Assembly: GCA_036250225.1 (NCBI GenBank) | Contig: JAPZLL010000031.1 | Location: 248,001 to 312,000, forward strand | DNA from: Cercophora sp. LCS_1 | Taxonomy: Eukaryota; Ascomycota; Sordariomycetes; Sordariales; Lasiosphaeriaceae | DNA: 64,000 nucleotides | Direction of reading: 5' to 3' | In this document: one piece after another, positions 34,993 to 48,636 of the stretch | Numbering within the stretch: the stretch's first letter is position 1 | Layout of the letters: each line of letters starts with the position of its first letter | Notes under the pieces: model-generated | What the model was told of the DNA's origin: nothing | Seen by the model: only the letters and a program-made list of their open reading frames with translations | Databases searched by the model: none | Made by a program: the position numbers and the translations under genes

Positions 34993-37900
34993 GTCCGCGA
35001 CCGCCTCTGAAGACGGCGCAAAGATGGCCAACCAAGCTCATCTTTGCGGCTGGGCAGGGAGCGATCTTCAGCAAAGGTTAAAATACCCTTCGCTGCATGT
35101 ACTTCTTACGCAGCAAAGTACATCTGCATGTTCTGGTGGTCGTGGGGGCTCCGAGAACGTCAACGCTTGGCGTAGTGATCCAACAAGATCAGTTGAAGCA
35201 GTCCAATGGTCGCATGTGCATACATGCCTAACTGCTCCGCGAGTCTTGACCGGGCAATCCGGGAGACTTGGTCAGGACCGTATCCTCCTCCCTTGAGCCT
35301 GGCTTTTTGAGTGGCTCGGTCCGAACACATCACTTGCCGAAGGATTCGTCTGCACGTAGCTGTGGCAAGGATTTTCAAGACACTAGGAAGCCAAGATGCA
35401 CGCCAATCCGCACCGACGAATGGCCAATGCAGTCAACTCGCGGGGGATTACACCATGAAACCCGATGGCTTCCGTCGGCGCCCGCGACACCAAGGATCGG
35501 GGCGTGGCCTTACTCAAGGCCGTCTCGGGTAGGGTCACGATCCGACTGAGACGATCTGGTGGCTTTCCCTCCCTGACACGGTGTGGTGTGAGGGGCCACG
35601 AGGTGCAAACCTGGCTTTCCCGTCCTAATGTTTCCGGCAGAGCGTCGTCCACGCTAATGCTTTGCGGTCTTTAACCCATTCTTGGATCCAAAGCCCAACT
35701 CGAGCCTGAGAGAGTGGGATGATGCATGCAGAAACCCCAACACCTGAGAGTCCTCGACCGGTCGGTTCAGCCTCGTCAATCGGAAACAGCTAGCTTGAGC
35801 GGCGCTCCGTCCCGTCAATCCAGGTTGTGCGTCTAGCTCAGAGGGGCCACAGATCCTCGACCCTCTCTCTACGCGGCTAGCTTGGTGTGTCTTGGGCTCC
35901 GATGACAAAAACCATGGTGAGAAGGCACCTCAACAAGACGCCAACTTGAAACACGCTCCGCATGCCGTTCCGCCAGCCGTCAAGTCTTGGGAGACGGAAA
36001 CGATGGAGGTGGATGCGTTGTCGAAATTGGCGGGATCGTTCAAACCCTTTCCCACAAGAAGGTTCCCGTTGAGCCAGACAGGGTAAATATGACCCCCTTC
36101 TGATCCTTCCCGGTCCCTATCGTTTGTGGGGCGCGGCACGGCGCCCCTCTCATCGATACCCCCCACAGGCGTCTCCGGCCAGGTTGCGGGTAGTTACACA
36201 GAAAATCCACATCACTCAAGCGTTGAGCTGCGTGGATGCGGCACTGCAAAGGCTTCTGCGTCGTGGTCGGCATGGAGCCACCTGCCCTTTGCAGTCACGG
36301 AGTGAAGCGAGTTCCAGGACTTGTCTCCCCAGCTGGAATTGTGCCGCAACACTGCAGTTCCGGCGGGAGATTCTCACGCTCCCGCACGCCCATGCTCTCA
36401 ACCCTACCGCTGAAGGTGCTGGGAAGTACCAACAGAGGCACCAGGTTCGGCTGGAGAGAAACGGCGGTGGACGATGCGGCGAAGTGGCTTTCAGAATACG
36501 CCAAGACAGAAGAGAAGACGGAATTCCGACCCAAGCGGTGAGTGGGGCACCAGTCGGAACTACAAGTCAGTTTTGACTGCCCATTGCCTTAGCTGCGAGG
36601 CCAATTGCCATGTCGTCCTCGTCCCATGGCGCACATCACAAGCTCAACTTTTTGCGCGGCCGGGCTGGTGCATGCAGATGTGAAATTCAGGGGGTTGGAT
36701 AAGACAGGAACGCTTTCGGATGCTGACGCTGGGGAATTGATCTATGTTCACGCTCTCAGTCATTCCGTCAGCCAATCTTGGTCAGCAGCACGGTGTCGAG
36801 AGGGCTATTTTGGAACTGGTTCAAATAAAATGCGTCTAACAAAGGTTGATATTCGATTCGTGGGGCCGGCTTGTAAACTCGCTCGTGTGTTACAGCCGCC
36901 AAACGTGACCCGTCACCTCGCCCCCAATCCCGGTCGCTTTATTGCCTGTTTCCCGTATCCTCCTTTTTTCTCCTCATCTCGTGTCACCTGAAAAGAAGCC
37001 GTCGGACTTTTTCGCTCGCTTCCCCGCGAACGTGACGGTTTCGCAAACGCACGGCAGAACATGAGCCGAAGACAAGGAGAAGCTGGCCTGGCTTATCGTG
37101 GGCCAAGGGGCGCACCACCGAGGAAACTCAAATCTGGTCGACCCGTCTGTATGTTGTGCATCAAAGTTGGCTGCTTGGTGGTCTAAACCTGTTTGGGCAG
37201 TTTGGAGATGTGCGGCTGTGGCAGGGAAGAAGGGGAGGGTCGTCTCCTCACCACGACTCAGACACGAGACTCGGCGCCGACACCGTTGCCGGCCCTCTGC
37301 TTTTCTGCATTGCCAGTTGGCAAATGGGTATGCATGGTCCTCGACCCTCAATATCTCACCGTGCCAGGGGGCCCCGGGGGTGGCCAGCGAGTCGCCAACA
37401 ACAGAAAACAGAGACACCAAAACGGAGGAAGGAACGAAGGAGGAAGGAAACCAGCCAACAACACGCGGGCCCGCCGCGCGCCAAAACTAAAGACTTGGTG
37501 GTTAGAAGACAATCCCGGCATGGCATGGCATCATGCCATGTATGTGCAGATGGATGGGGCATGGTTGATCTTGTTTGGTCAGCCTTATTGTGCACCATGT
37601 CAAGTCAAAAAAAGACCTGGGGCCCGACAGATGACAGCAACGCAGTCAAAAGCTTCCCCTCTCGGTAGGTTACCCAGTCTTGGGTGTGTAATTGTAGTGT
37701 AAGCGGGCGCACGAACGTGGTCCAGGGTTCGCTACACTAGTATGAGGGCCTATGCTTTGAAGCGTTTAGCGCCAGCTCGCGATCCGATGGGGCGGGTGTC
37801 TTGTGTTTGTCAGTGCCGGGATGGCCCCGTCTCGCGCGCGGGGATAACGGGGGGCGGGAGTTGGGCCTTGTGGGGAAATGACGCAGCAGACCCCGTCGCG

Positions 37901-39139
37901 GATACCAGCAAATAAGAGGTCATCGCAGCGACGGAGCTCCCGACCGAGCTATTAAAAAAAAAAAAAAAAAAAAAAGGCGTTGAAATCCTCTCCATGCATG
38001 TATGCACACGTGTATGTATCCTGGGAAAAGAGTCGGTCGCTGCCAGGGTATCTCAAAACCTCCAGCTAGACGCACTCTATCTGCGGGAAACAACAACAAC
38101 AAAAAAAAAAAAAAGGAAATAAACGGCGGTGGGACGACGACTGGGCAGCCCGGGACTGGCTCGTTGTGGCGTCAAGTGCAGCTTGGTGTAACGTGGGGAA
38201 CTGTTGGCACCGGCCGCGCGAGACGGCACAGGCCCTCCTGTTTCTTTCTCCTGCTCGGTTCCACTCCCTTTCGGCGCGCATGCTCCTCAACGGGCACAGC
38301 TGCCCCTGAACTCCTAAATCCTTCGAATCTAGATTCCCGATGGAGCAAGGAAACGCCTGGTCGGCGGCGGTAAGCATGGGGCGGCTCTCTTGCCGCCTGT
38401 CCCTACACTACTCTAGATTGTCGGCCTCGTCAGGATTTTGATCCGTACCGGACGGACAACGCCGTACTGGCAGGGCTTCATTCATCCTTCAAGGCAACCA
38501 GCTGAATTGATTGATTGCATTCGCAGACGCGCAACCGCTTTCCCTTGTGGACAAGGTCACGGCAGCAATCTCGTGCCGCCAGGCCAGCGAGCACGTTGAA
38601 GCGGGAACTCTTGAAATCCTTTTTGAACACGCGGCTCGGGCGCACATGGCTTACTCCCCGGCCGGAGCAAAGTTCGGTAGGCGCCTTTCGATACCAGTGG
38701 ACCCGCAAATGCCTGCCTCCACCCGAGCCGTCGTTGCACGCCTGCGACATACTTGGAAGTAACGAAAGACACAGTAACTTTTTTGTGGTATATCCACACC
38801 GTGGCCGGGAAAAAAACCCTCCTCATGTCGCAGCCCAAAGTTTTTACCCCCCACGACGCCGCCTGGAGAATCCAACGTGAAAAGCCAAACAGGCCGACCA
38901 TGCGTTACATACAGCTCGTGATACGAAGCCAAAGAAAACAACCGGCCGTCAAGGGCCGAAAAAAAAAACCAGATACCCACACAGGAAACGGGTCAAAGAC
39001 GCCAAAATGACCAGTCTTGGTCCCCTCGCCGCCTGCATACATACCCCCAAAACGATCCTGAGCCAACCGCCAACGAGCCGGCCATCAATATCCTAGATTA
39101 AAAACCTGTAAGACCCGTGCATCCCCTTCAGCTTCTCTG
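34993..39139. other. Gene-free stretch between convergent genes (4.1 kb)
   Basis: The GNAT gene ends at 34992 (+) and TSC2 ends at 39140 (-), so no promoter is needed here, yet the gap is 4.1 kb. I found no frame that matches a known protein. Plus-strand frames near 35.9-36.5 kb are the most protein-like (for example DALSKLAGSFKPFPTRRFPL before a gtaaat donor-like site at about 36083). The gap contains a 22-A tract at 37954-37975 and a CAA-repeat plus 14-A tract at about 38088-38114. Confidence 0.45.
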
Positions 39140-42100
39140 CTAGGTCCACTTGGAAAAATCCACGCTCTCAACCAGGGCCTCGGCCCCATTTGGCATCTCA
39201 GTGTTTTCTGTTGTCGCCGTCGATAGCATCGACGACCGATGCGACTGCAGCGCCTGATCAGCACTTCCGCTTGTAAAGAAGGTGGCCACCGACGACCTGC
39301 GCAGACTGCTAAAGCTATCTCGCACGCCACTTATCGGACGAGTGTTTTCTGTCTGTGAGACGGCTAGATTGCCCGTGACTGCGCCGCCGAGCGAGCTGGG
39401 CGGCGGGGACGGCGTCGGGAGCGCCTTTGGACCGTACCGTTCGCGCAGTCTGTTAATCTCCTGCAGACGGTTGCGCCAGGATGAGACGTGCTCGCCGCCT
39501 TCCCTGTTAGCCCACACATGCGAGAAGACGGACGCGTTGATTGCTAAGAGCCGCACGAAGCCGGGCAAGGCCCTAAGGCTGACGAGCTTGGGTTCCGCCG
39601 CTGGCGAAATCTCTGGGAACCCGGGCTGGCTCATCACTTGGACCATGAAAAAGGGAGACTGGTATTCGTTGCCCTCTTCCCGCCCCTCCGCCCGTTCTCT
39701 GGTCGCGACGTACGACAGACGCGGGTTGGGCGTTATGACAATGTAAACATAGTTGAACTGGGAGGGGAACATGTCGAATTTGAACGGCAAGCCCGAGTCG
39801 TTCCAAACAATGCTGACGTGGTCGTTACCTATATGCCTCTTTTTCAAGTCGCAACGCGGGTCACGCTCGAGGTTTGTCGGCATTTGCGTGATGACGTGAA
39901 ATACAATCTCGGTGACTCTGTCGCGCCAGCAATATGTGTACCGGCCGTCAATGTCGGATGAGCGATCAAGTCCCTGGGTGTTGAAAGTAGCCCCTTTGAG
40001 CTTGGCCAACGCCCCCAAGTTTTTCAGAAACTCAAGATAGTCCGGCCCTCCAATCGTGTTTGCGAGAATCTCCGTCTCCTTGGTTTGCCCCTCACCAATG
40101 TAAATGACACCGATTTTGTGGCCATCGACGGTCGAGCTGCGGTCAAAGATGCGAATCGCTCGATCAACAGCATCGTCATCGGGCAGCAGAATAGGTCGAA
40201 GCGTGGCATCATGTATCTGCGGCATTGGCGCAAGGAGCTGCATCAAGAGATGGCTGGGGAAGATGGTGGTTCCCTGCTGAAAACGTCCCTCCCAGATGGA
40301 CGGATCTGAGCCTTCAGGAGGTTGATAGACGACGGGTGGCGGGAACTCGACACGAATGGCAAACGACGATGTGCCCGACGGGTATCTTCTCGTGATTTCA
40401 GCCCAGCCCGCCGCAGTTGCCTGTCGAATTGTGACAACGCTGTTGCCTATGATCCAGCGTTTTCGCTGTATGTCGCCGAAATATTGCTCCCTGAAGAGAG
40501 GATCCTCTGCCGAGTCACTGGCATCAGAAAACGCGGTACGTTGCATAAAGTCGAGCGTGATTTGCGCCTGTTCTTCGTTGTTGGCGCTGCCGTCCACGTC
40601 AGTGAACAGGCTCTTCGCGATCCACCCGATATAGTTGGGTCGATCAGGCATCTTGACCGCCAGGAACCAGAATGTGATGACGTGATAGGCGAGTGCATAC
40701 ACATACTGCGGCAGGTCGTCGTTGACGTGCTGCTGGCCAGCAAGATCGAGGTGGCTGTGACTCGCCGCAGCAACGCTCGGTGTCGAAGGTTCGCTCATAT
40801 AGCTCGTCCGCACAGAGTGCTTCTTCTCGCGGACGTATTGGAGGTATCGAAAGCAGATGCCAAACACGATGCGGTACTCGTCTTCGCGAAAGTTGGAGTA
40901 CAGCGAGGGCAGCCGACTCAAGCATGCCAGGAATTCCAGAATGTGCATCGCCACCAAGGGTTGCGTGATGACCTGGGACATGCGTTGCAGAATGGTGACA
41001 AGACACTTGCTGACAGCCATGGGCAGCTCGTGGCAGCAGACTGAGAAGGCATGGATGCATGTCTTGGCCGTCTTGTCTGTGATGCCATGCATAAACGTCC
41101 TCACGATCTCGTCTTCATCCATCCTCTGGTTCTTGAAGAAGTGATGATAACTTGTAATCATGATCAAGGAATGGAACAGGCAGTTGGCAACGTCAGGCCG
41201 GCGAAGTCCTGACGCCAATGGGGGTTCCTGAAAGCTGTTCATCCGGATCATTTCGCAAAACGCGCGGCGTAGTTCTTGGATGTGGTTTATCGAGCCTCTG
41301 AAAATGCCGTGATTGCTCAGCTGTGCTGGAAGGTGTACCAGAATGAAGCTGTAAACTTCCCAGTCACATCCATGGTGGAACAGACTGAGTAGTGCCTCTA
41401 GCCACGAATCCATGTTCAGAATCGTCTTGCCCTCCTCGATTGAAGCCAGGGTTTCGGCCCCAACCACTTTGTGCGAGAGAAGCAAATGACTGGGCGAGCT
41501 CGGTGAGGGCTCCGGCAAGGCGTCGGGGTCCGGGACGGACCAAAGCCTCTGGCCCACATGAGAAATGTGCCGGGAGTTTTGTGAAAGCCTGGGAGGCAAT
41601 CCTCTGTCCCCAACTTGGCCTTGGGTGAACGAGATTCCGCGTGTCGTTCGACCTCCAACTTGCTCCGATCTAGGCAATCTGCTCGGCTGTGCGGCTTCTT
41701 CCGCCAACCTGCGAGCGAGGGCTCCTTCAGTTCTGAAAAGGGTTGCAGCCAGTCCTTCGTTCTCAACCCGGGTTGTCAGGTATATCTGGTACCGGAAATC
41801 CGCCCGAAGACGAAAAAGCATCTTCATGGCGGTGAGACGAGCATCGACCTCGCATGAGTTTGAGCGCGCGATGCGGACGAGAGCGTCGAACGCCTGTGTT
41901 GCTTTCTCGGGATCCTTGTTTATTGATCTGATGAATACTTGGATATAGCCCCGGGTGACAACGTTTGACAGGCTTTGGTTCGCAAAGTAGACGGTTTGCT
42001 GTTCTGGGGGCTGGGGCGAGAGGCTTTTTGCGGCTGTTGATGCAGATGATGGGGAACGAGCCATATCCCCTGCAACAACAGCTCTGAACGAGTCCATGAT

Positions 42101-44031
42101 ATTATGGAAAAGATCAACTCCAGCCGTTTCGGAAACCTCAACCATAAAAGTTACGCCCTGTTGCAGAACAAGGGTATCCGTCTCCTCTCGCATTCCCGAG
42201 AGTATTCGTTTGACAAGACTGATGATGACCTCCTCTTCGACGAGGCCCTGGACCAGTGATAGGAAATCGTACACGTTGGTAATTGCTTCGAGGGCCTGAA
42301 GACGGGTCAAGGGGCGTCGATTCCGGTCCAGATAGAACCCGTCCAGAACGATCTTGAGGTTCTTCTTCCAGTCCACTTCAGCAGGGAAGCAGCTTCGGTT
42401 TTCTCGGAAATGAGCGATTACGAGTGTGGCAGCAGAGTCTGGGAGGGCGTGTGGGACCTCTGTAAAGAAGCTCATGCACTCGTCTCGTTGTAGGAAGTCC
42501 GGGCGTCTCTGCGCTAGCATCACCTCTATGCGGCCGATGAGTGTCTTCAGTTGATACGCAATGCTGTCCTCGGACTCAATGTCCTCTCTGCAAGACGCAT
42601 CAGTTGAACCGTCAAGTTCTGGGAGGGGTGGGCGATGCTCCTTCTCGGCGCATTTGGCGGCGACCGAGAAGATTGGCGACCAATGCTCTTCTGTCACAAC
42701 AATGCTAACATTGCCGCGCGCGTCTTCAAACAGTGAATTGATGAGTTTGAGACTGTCGATCGATATTTTTGTATGGCTAATTCGAGATATGTTGGCTAAG
42801 CCATCGGCAAGAAGTGCTAGGGGGACCGCCGGATACCCTTTTTCGGTAGATTTGGACATGAGTTTCTTGAGAACAGACAGTGCGCCACGGACTTCCCGAA
42901 TAGCATCCTTCTCCTTTCCTGGATCCAGGGGGGCGGGGAGTTTCCTCAGAACGTCGAGAAGAATCCTAACGGTGGACTGGCCGTGGTGGGACCTACAGAC
43001 ATTTGAAAGGACATGCCAGGCGTCTTTCTGCAGCGGCGGCACTAAACTATGAATAGAACTGAGGACTTGGATACATCCCTTGAGTTTGTCGTTCGGGATG
43101 GTGCCAAAGGTGACGAGTGCATCAATGACGTTGATGCAAGACCTCAGGTCCTCTTCAACGCTCGTATTCATGCAAATCCTGAGCAGGATCGCAAGCAAAT
43201 CCCCAACGACCTTGTCCGTGGCGAACTTGAAGTTGAACTTGATGACATCCTTGAGAAAGGTGAAGAGCTGGGAAAAGTTCTTATCCTCGCCTGTCGTGAG
43301 CGACTTCTGTTTGGCGGCCCTGTTGCTCGCCCGGGATACTTGTCTCCGGGCCGTTCGCACTACCTTGTACCATTCTTGCAGCCAGGTTGAGAGGAGCGGG
43401 AAGATTTCGTAGTAGAATCCAGCGACATTCCGGCCATGGTTCGTCAGATCTTCCAGGGCGGCGAGCTGGAGATGGAAGTCATCAGGATGGGCCGTTGCAG
43501 TCAAAGTTTGAAAGTATTGCAACCGCTCCAGATCAGTTGACGATGGGTACTTGACACACTTGATCAACAACTCCCAGCCTGCCAATCTCGCCGCCGTTGG
43601 TTTTGTTGGCTCAATCAGGTCCTTTGCCGCATCCCAGATATCAAGCACCTGCACGCACAGGGTCAGAGGATAAGCTTAGCATGTGGAACAACTGAAGTAC
43701 GCACGGGGTTCAGAGGGAAATCGGCGAGGGTGTAACGCAATGAGTTTGCCGCGACCACCCGCTCGTTCAATGTGCCGCCCTTGAGTTGCGCAAAGAGCTC
43801 TATTTGTTCAGGAGACAGCCCGCGGACGAGGTTTGAGTGTGTAACGGCATCGGATCGGTCTTGGGAGGCTATCGTTGGGAGAGGGGGAGGGGATTTGGCG
43901 AGTCTTCCACCAGCCAGCCTGAACACACCAGCGAGCCCGCCGCCCCGGGGCTCGGGAGACTGGAGCTCATCTGGCATAGGCTCCCGGTCCTCGTTGGCCT
44001 GGTGGCCTAGAGAAGCTAGACGACGAAGCAT
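39140..44031 (-). CDS. TSC2: Tuberin (TSC2), Rheb GTPase-activating protein
   Basis: GTPase-activating protein for the small GTPase Rheb, and so a negative regulator of TORC1. Exons 43705-44031 and 39140-43648 around a 56-nt intron (gtgcgt donor, tgcag acceptor) give 1611 residues. The start is the ATG giving MLRRLASLGHQ; an apparent longer frame begins only with TTG. The N-terminal and central regions are helical repeats of the tuberin type (LAGWELLIKCVKYPSS, FYYEIFPLLSTWLQEWYK, FVEVSETAG-like segments). The Rap/Rheb-GAP domain lies at about 1265-1430: KIGVIYIGEGQTKETEIL, GRYTYCWRDRVTEIVFHV and KKRHIGNDHVSIVWNDSG. The last contains the Asn of the catalytic asparagine thumb, so GAP activity is expected. 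The C-terminal 150 residues are Ser/Arg-rich. It is divergent from CSE1 across 1.5 kb. Confidence 0.94.
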
Positions 44032-45548
44032 GTCAGCGGAAGGACCATGGAAACCCCAAGACAAAAATTCCGCGGTCGTCGGTGACGATCTTCTTTATCT
44101 TGGTGCCAAGATCGAACACCGAATGGGAGGACAAGCTAGGCGTGCAGAAGCATGCAGGAGCCGCATGCAGGGCAGGGAAAGCGAGGAAAAGAGATGCGGA
44201 ACACCAGAAATCATCGCCAGGGAGGTCGAAGCTGGTGCAATCGGAGAAACAAAGATCACAGGTCCGTCGTCGCAGGCACTGCGCTCCATGAAGAGGCTTT
44301 GGAGTCAATGCCTAGGCAGGCGCCGCGACCACGGATGAACACCCAGCAAGGCAAAAAAAAAAAAAAAAAAAAAACTTGAGCAATGAGATATGACAGATGA
44401 AACATGACTTACACGCAATGTGTTACTTGCATAAAAGGGCGGGAGGCAGAGAGGCCACCCGACCTTGTCTGTCCACCCCTTTCCTGTTCGTGGTGTGGGC
44501 TGAGGGGAATATTCAGGGCCGGGTGATGCACCTTGCCGGGCAGGAGCTATCAAGTGTCTGCCTCGATGCTATCCGGGATTCTGGTTCGCGCCGAGGTAGC
44601 GGGCACGTCGTACGAAGCTGTACAAGGTCGTGAGAGGCACAAAGGTGTATCGATAGGGATTGCGCTCAGAGCAGCGGCCAGGTGGTTGTCAGTGGTGTGG
44701 TTGGGAGATGGCGCATGGAGCTGAGAGCATTTTGGAGCACCGCGAGACGCAAGCAAGGAATGACGGAAGAAGTCTTGGTGGTGGGCTGGTCATTGGACGC
44801 CCCATGAACCTGGTCCGTCGTGCTCCCCCGATTGCCGCCAATCATGCCGCGCAGCCACAGCTCCGCCATCAGGGATGTGCCTGTCTGAACTGCCTTTGAT
44901 GAATTTGGCTTTTTGGTTCCAACGTTGGACGCCCTTCCCCAGGTCGGCTCGTGTTCGAGTTTAAGCCAGATAAGTTGAGACTCCCGTAGAGAAAGCCTAT
45001 ACGGGTCTTGTTAGTTCTGGAGGCTGGGCTCACGCACATCTAGACTTAGTTTGAGACGTAAGTCATACCAGAAGCGAGGTCGGGGTTCTGTACAAAGAAA
45101 CAGTGCTGGTTTAAACTGACATCACAAGCCCATGCGATCAACAAGATTTCGCCAGTGAAAATGCATAAACACAAATTGTTCATACTAATTATTGTGATAA
45201 TCTACTCCCTAAATAGTAAGAATTATACTGCACCTGTATTGCTGGCTTTCCTCTAGAAAACGGTTTGCAGATTATTTATGTGCCACTCTATTTCTTGTCT
45301 CACGCTGCTGGTCTTCCTTGGGACTGGGCATTGTGTCAAAGCTCCCACCCCACCTCAGGCCAAGAACCCCATGTTCCCTGCCCCACCAAGGAACCCCTTC
45401 CTCACCGTGCCTTGCCTGGAGCAACCAAGAATCGCAGTTTGCAACGTCTTCTCCGGCGTTTGTTTTTTTCTGCGACTTTTCTCACAAACTCCTTCCGGCA
45501 GCCATAAACCTTGACGAGCTCCCAGAAACCATTCGACCAATTCGAATC
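44032..45548. promoter_or_regulatory. Divergent region between TSC2 and CSE1 (1.5 kb)
   Basis: Contains the promoters and leaders of both genes by orientation. A 22-A tract sits at 44353-44374. The segment around 45130-45250 is notably AT-rich. The last 250 bp before the CSE1 ATG are C/T-rich. No credible gene is visible. Confidence 0.5.
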
Positions 45549-48500
45549 ATGGCTTCTGACACAGACCGCCTTGCGCAGTTGCTAAATGCAACGCTCGATC
45601 CTCATCAGCACCGCAAAGGCAAGTAAATAACAAAGTTGCTTGGGTGTCGCAAGGCGCAAACAAACCAGACGTCGCTTTTGGCACAACCCCGCTAACACAT
45701 GACATTACAGCTGAGAACGCACTCAAGGAGGAAGCAAAGAAGCCCAAATACTCTCTCGCTCTCCTGAGCATTGTGAGCACCACATCCCAGCCGCCAAACA
45801 TTCGTCTAGCCGCTGCGCTCGCATTCAAAAACTTCATCCGCCACAACTACGTTGACGAGGATGGAAACTACAAGCTCCCTGAGGATGAAGTCAAGACCAT
45901 CAAGACGGAAATTGTCGGGCTGATGATATCATCGCCATCCACGATACAAACACAGCTTGGTGAGGCCATCAGCATCATCGCCGACTCCGACTTCTGGACC
46001 CGCTGGGACACCCTTACCCAAGACCTCGTCAGCCGCCTTTCCGATACGGATTACAAGGTTACCAATGGCGTTTTGGAGGTCGCACATTCGATCTTTGCCA
46101 GGTGGCGTCCTCTCTTCCAGTCCAACGACCTGAACCGCGAGATCCTGCACGTCGTCGGCATTTTTGGGCAACCGTTCATCCAGTTGTTGAGCTTGGCGGA
46201 CCAGAAAATCGAGCAGAGTAAGGGGGATGCTACGGCTCTGAAGGGATGGCTTGAGACCATGAGTCTGCTCATCCGCATCTTCTACGACCTATCGTGCCAA
46301 GACCTTCCCCCCATCATCGAGTCCAATCTCCAGCCGATCACGGTCGTGATGCAAAAGTACCTGGCGTATTCAAATCCAATTTTTGATGATGAGGAAGACG
46401 AGGCCACGCCGCTTGAAAACCTCAAGTCGGATATTTGCGATGCCCTACAACTGTACACGAACAAGTATGACGACGACTTCGGCACATACGTCCAACCGTT
46501 CACCGAGTATGTGTGGAATGTCCTTTCCAGCGTCGGGCCCCAGAAGAGATACGATATTCTCGCGAGCAAAGCACTGCAGTTTCTCACTGCCGTTGCTTCA
46601 GTGCGTCGTCATGCCGAAATCTTCAACAACGACCAGATTTTGAGCACAATCGTTGAGAAGGTCGTCTTGCCCAATGTTGCGCTGAGGGAGTCGGATATTG
46701 AAATGTTTGAGGACGAGCCTATCGAGTTCATTCGCCGGGACCTTGAGGGCTCCGACACGGATTCCCGAAGGCGGGCCGCTACGGACTTCCTGCGGAAACT
46801 TCTGGACAACTTTGAGAGACTTGTCACCGAGGTTGTCTTCAAGTATATCAACGGCTACCTTGAGACTGGCAAGTCAGACTGGAAGGCCAAAGACACGGCT
46901 GTGTATCTGTTCCTAGCCATCGCTGCCAAGGGAGCCGTCACCGCCGCCCAGGGAGTCAAGACGGTCAACAGCTTCGTGAATGTCATTCAATTCTTCGAAC
47001 AACACATTGCGGCGGATCTCCTCGCTGAAGGTGTTCAGCCTATCGCTAAAGTGGACGCGATCAAGTACCTGTACAACTTCCGAAGCCAGCTCAACAAGGC
47101 GCAGTGGGATACCGCCATCAAGCCCCTCATCCAGAACCTTGGCTCGTCAAACTACGTCGTTTACACATACGCAGCTATTGCGGTGGAGCGAGTGCTGTTC
47201 TTGACGGATGACCAAGGGCAACACGTTCTTGGTCGTGTGGACATTCAACCGTATGCCAAGGATTTGCTGGAGCATCTCTTTACCCTGGTGGAGAAGGACA
47301 AGTCGTCGGCGAAGCTGCAAGAGAACGAGTTTTTGATGCGCTGCATTATGCGCGTCCTGATCGTAATCAAGGAGGGTGTTCTTGAGTGCGGCATTGGCAA
47401 CATTCTTGAACATCTGATCCTGATCACCAACATCATCAAGGAGAACCCGAGCAACCCAAGGTTCTACTACTACCACTTTGAGGCCATTGGTGCTCTCATC
47501 AGGTACTGCAGCAACCAGCCCCAAGTCAACCTCCTGGCCAAACTCTGGGGTCCATTCTCGTCGATCCTTGTCGAGGACGTGTCAGGTTCGTACTTTGTCG
47601 TCCAGCCAAACCTTGATTGTTACTAACGGTGGTCTGCAGAGTTCGTTCCGTTTGTTTTCCAGATCTTTGCTCTGCTCCTCGAGCTCAACCCAACGAGCAC
47701 CGTCCCTGGAGACTTCAAGGCGTTGTTGGATAGCATCCTCGCGCCTGGGCCTTGGGAAACCCGTGGCAATGTTCCTCCTCTGGTTCGCTTCATTTCAACG
47801 ATCATGCCGAAGGCCGCAGAGGCCATCGTGTCTGAGCAGAAGCTGGAACCCATCCTCGCCATTTTCCAGCGACTGCTTTCTGGCAAGAAGACGGACCAGA
47901 ATGCATTTGACATGCTCGAAGCTATCATCAGCTCCTTCTCCGGGTGAGTAATTTCCGACTGTTGCATGGCAGCTTCTTGTGGCAAGCTAACCCTAGAGTG
48001 TGCAGACCTGTTCTCGACAAGTACTTCGGCGTCATCATCCAGCTCGTGTTTGCCAAACTTGAGTCCAACCCTACTGACTCGTTTAAGACTCGGGTAACGC
48101 GGTTTTACCACTTGGTGTCAGCCAAGGCTGGCAATGACGGCTACGGTGCCGACTACTTCATCACACATGCCGAGAGCATCCAGGAAAAGGTTTTCACACC
48201 CTTCTACCTCAGCATCGTCCTTCCCACAACCGGCCAATTTGCGCGGCCAGTGGACCGCAAGCTTGGTGTCATCTCATACACCAAGACGCTGTGCGAGTCG
48301 ACGGCGTTTGCAACGCGTTATCAGAAGGGATGGGGCTTCACATGCAACCACCTCCTTGACCTGCTGAAGAACCCCCCCAAGGTGGCGTCAGGGGCCGGTG
48401 ACGAGATTGTCAATGAAGCGGATGTGGATGATATTGGTTTTGGTCACGGCTTCACCCCGCTCAGCACTTGCAAGCGTGGCGCCAGAGATGACTTCCCCGA

Positions 48501-48636
48501 GATCCAGGACGTGCCCGGATGGGTGGGCGCGTACTTCAAGGAGGCGAACAGCAAGCACGGTGGGCAGATTGCGAGCTTTGTCGAGGCCAGGTTGACACCC
48601 GAGGCAAAGGCGGCCATCGCAACCTATCTTGCTTGA
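45549..48636 (+). CDS. CSE1: Cse1/CAS exportin, importin-alpha re-exporter
   Basis: Karyopherin-beta family exportin that returns importin-alpha from nucleus to cytoplasm with RanGTP. Exons 45549-45618, 45711-47585, 47640-47943 and 48006-48636 give 959 residues in exact phase, the family length. The first intron (45619-45710, 92 nt) begins GCAAGT instead of GT. The only nearby GT would put a stop in frame, so a GC-AG intron is required to read RLAQLLNATLDPHQHRKAENAL. Typical segments are YSLALLSIVSTTSQPPNIRLAA, the importin-beta N-terminal region FKNFIRHNYVDEDGNY, WDTLTQDLVSRL and the C-terminal CSE1 block PVLDKYFGVIIQLVFAKLES. The protein is built of HEAT repeats throughout. The upstream in-frame ATG at 45644 is inside the intron and is not the start. 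Confidence 0.95.

Noticed and set aside
37954..37975. 22-A tract as a possible retroposon tail, with others at 38101-38114, 44353-44374 and 52071-52084
   Set aside because: No target-site duplication or upstream element is visible; simple homopolymer runs are common between fungal genes.
40322..41044. 240-codon plus-strand frame inside TSC2
   Set aside because: Antisense shadow of the long tuberin exon.
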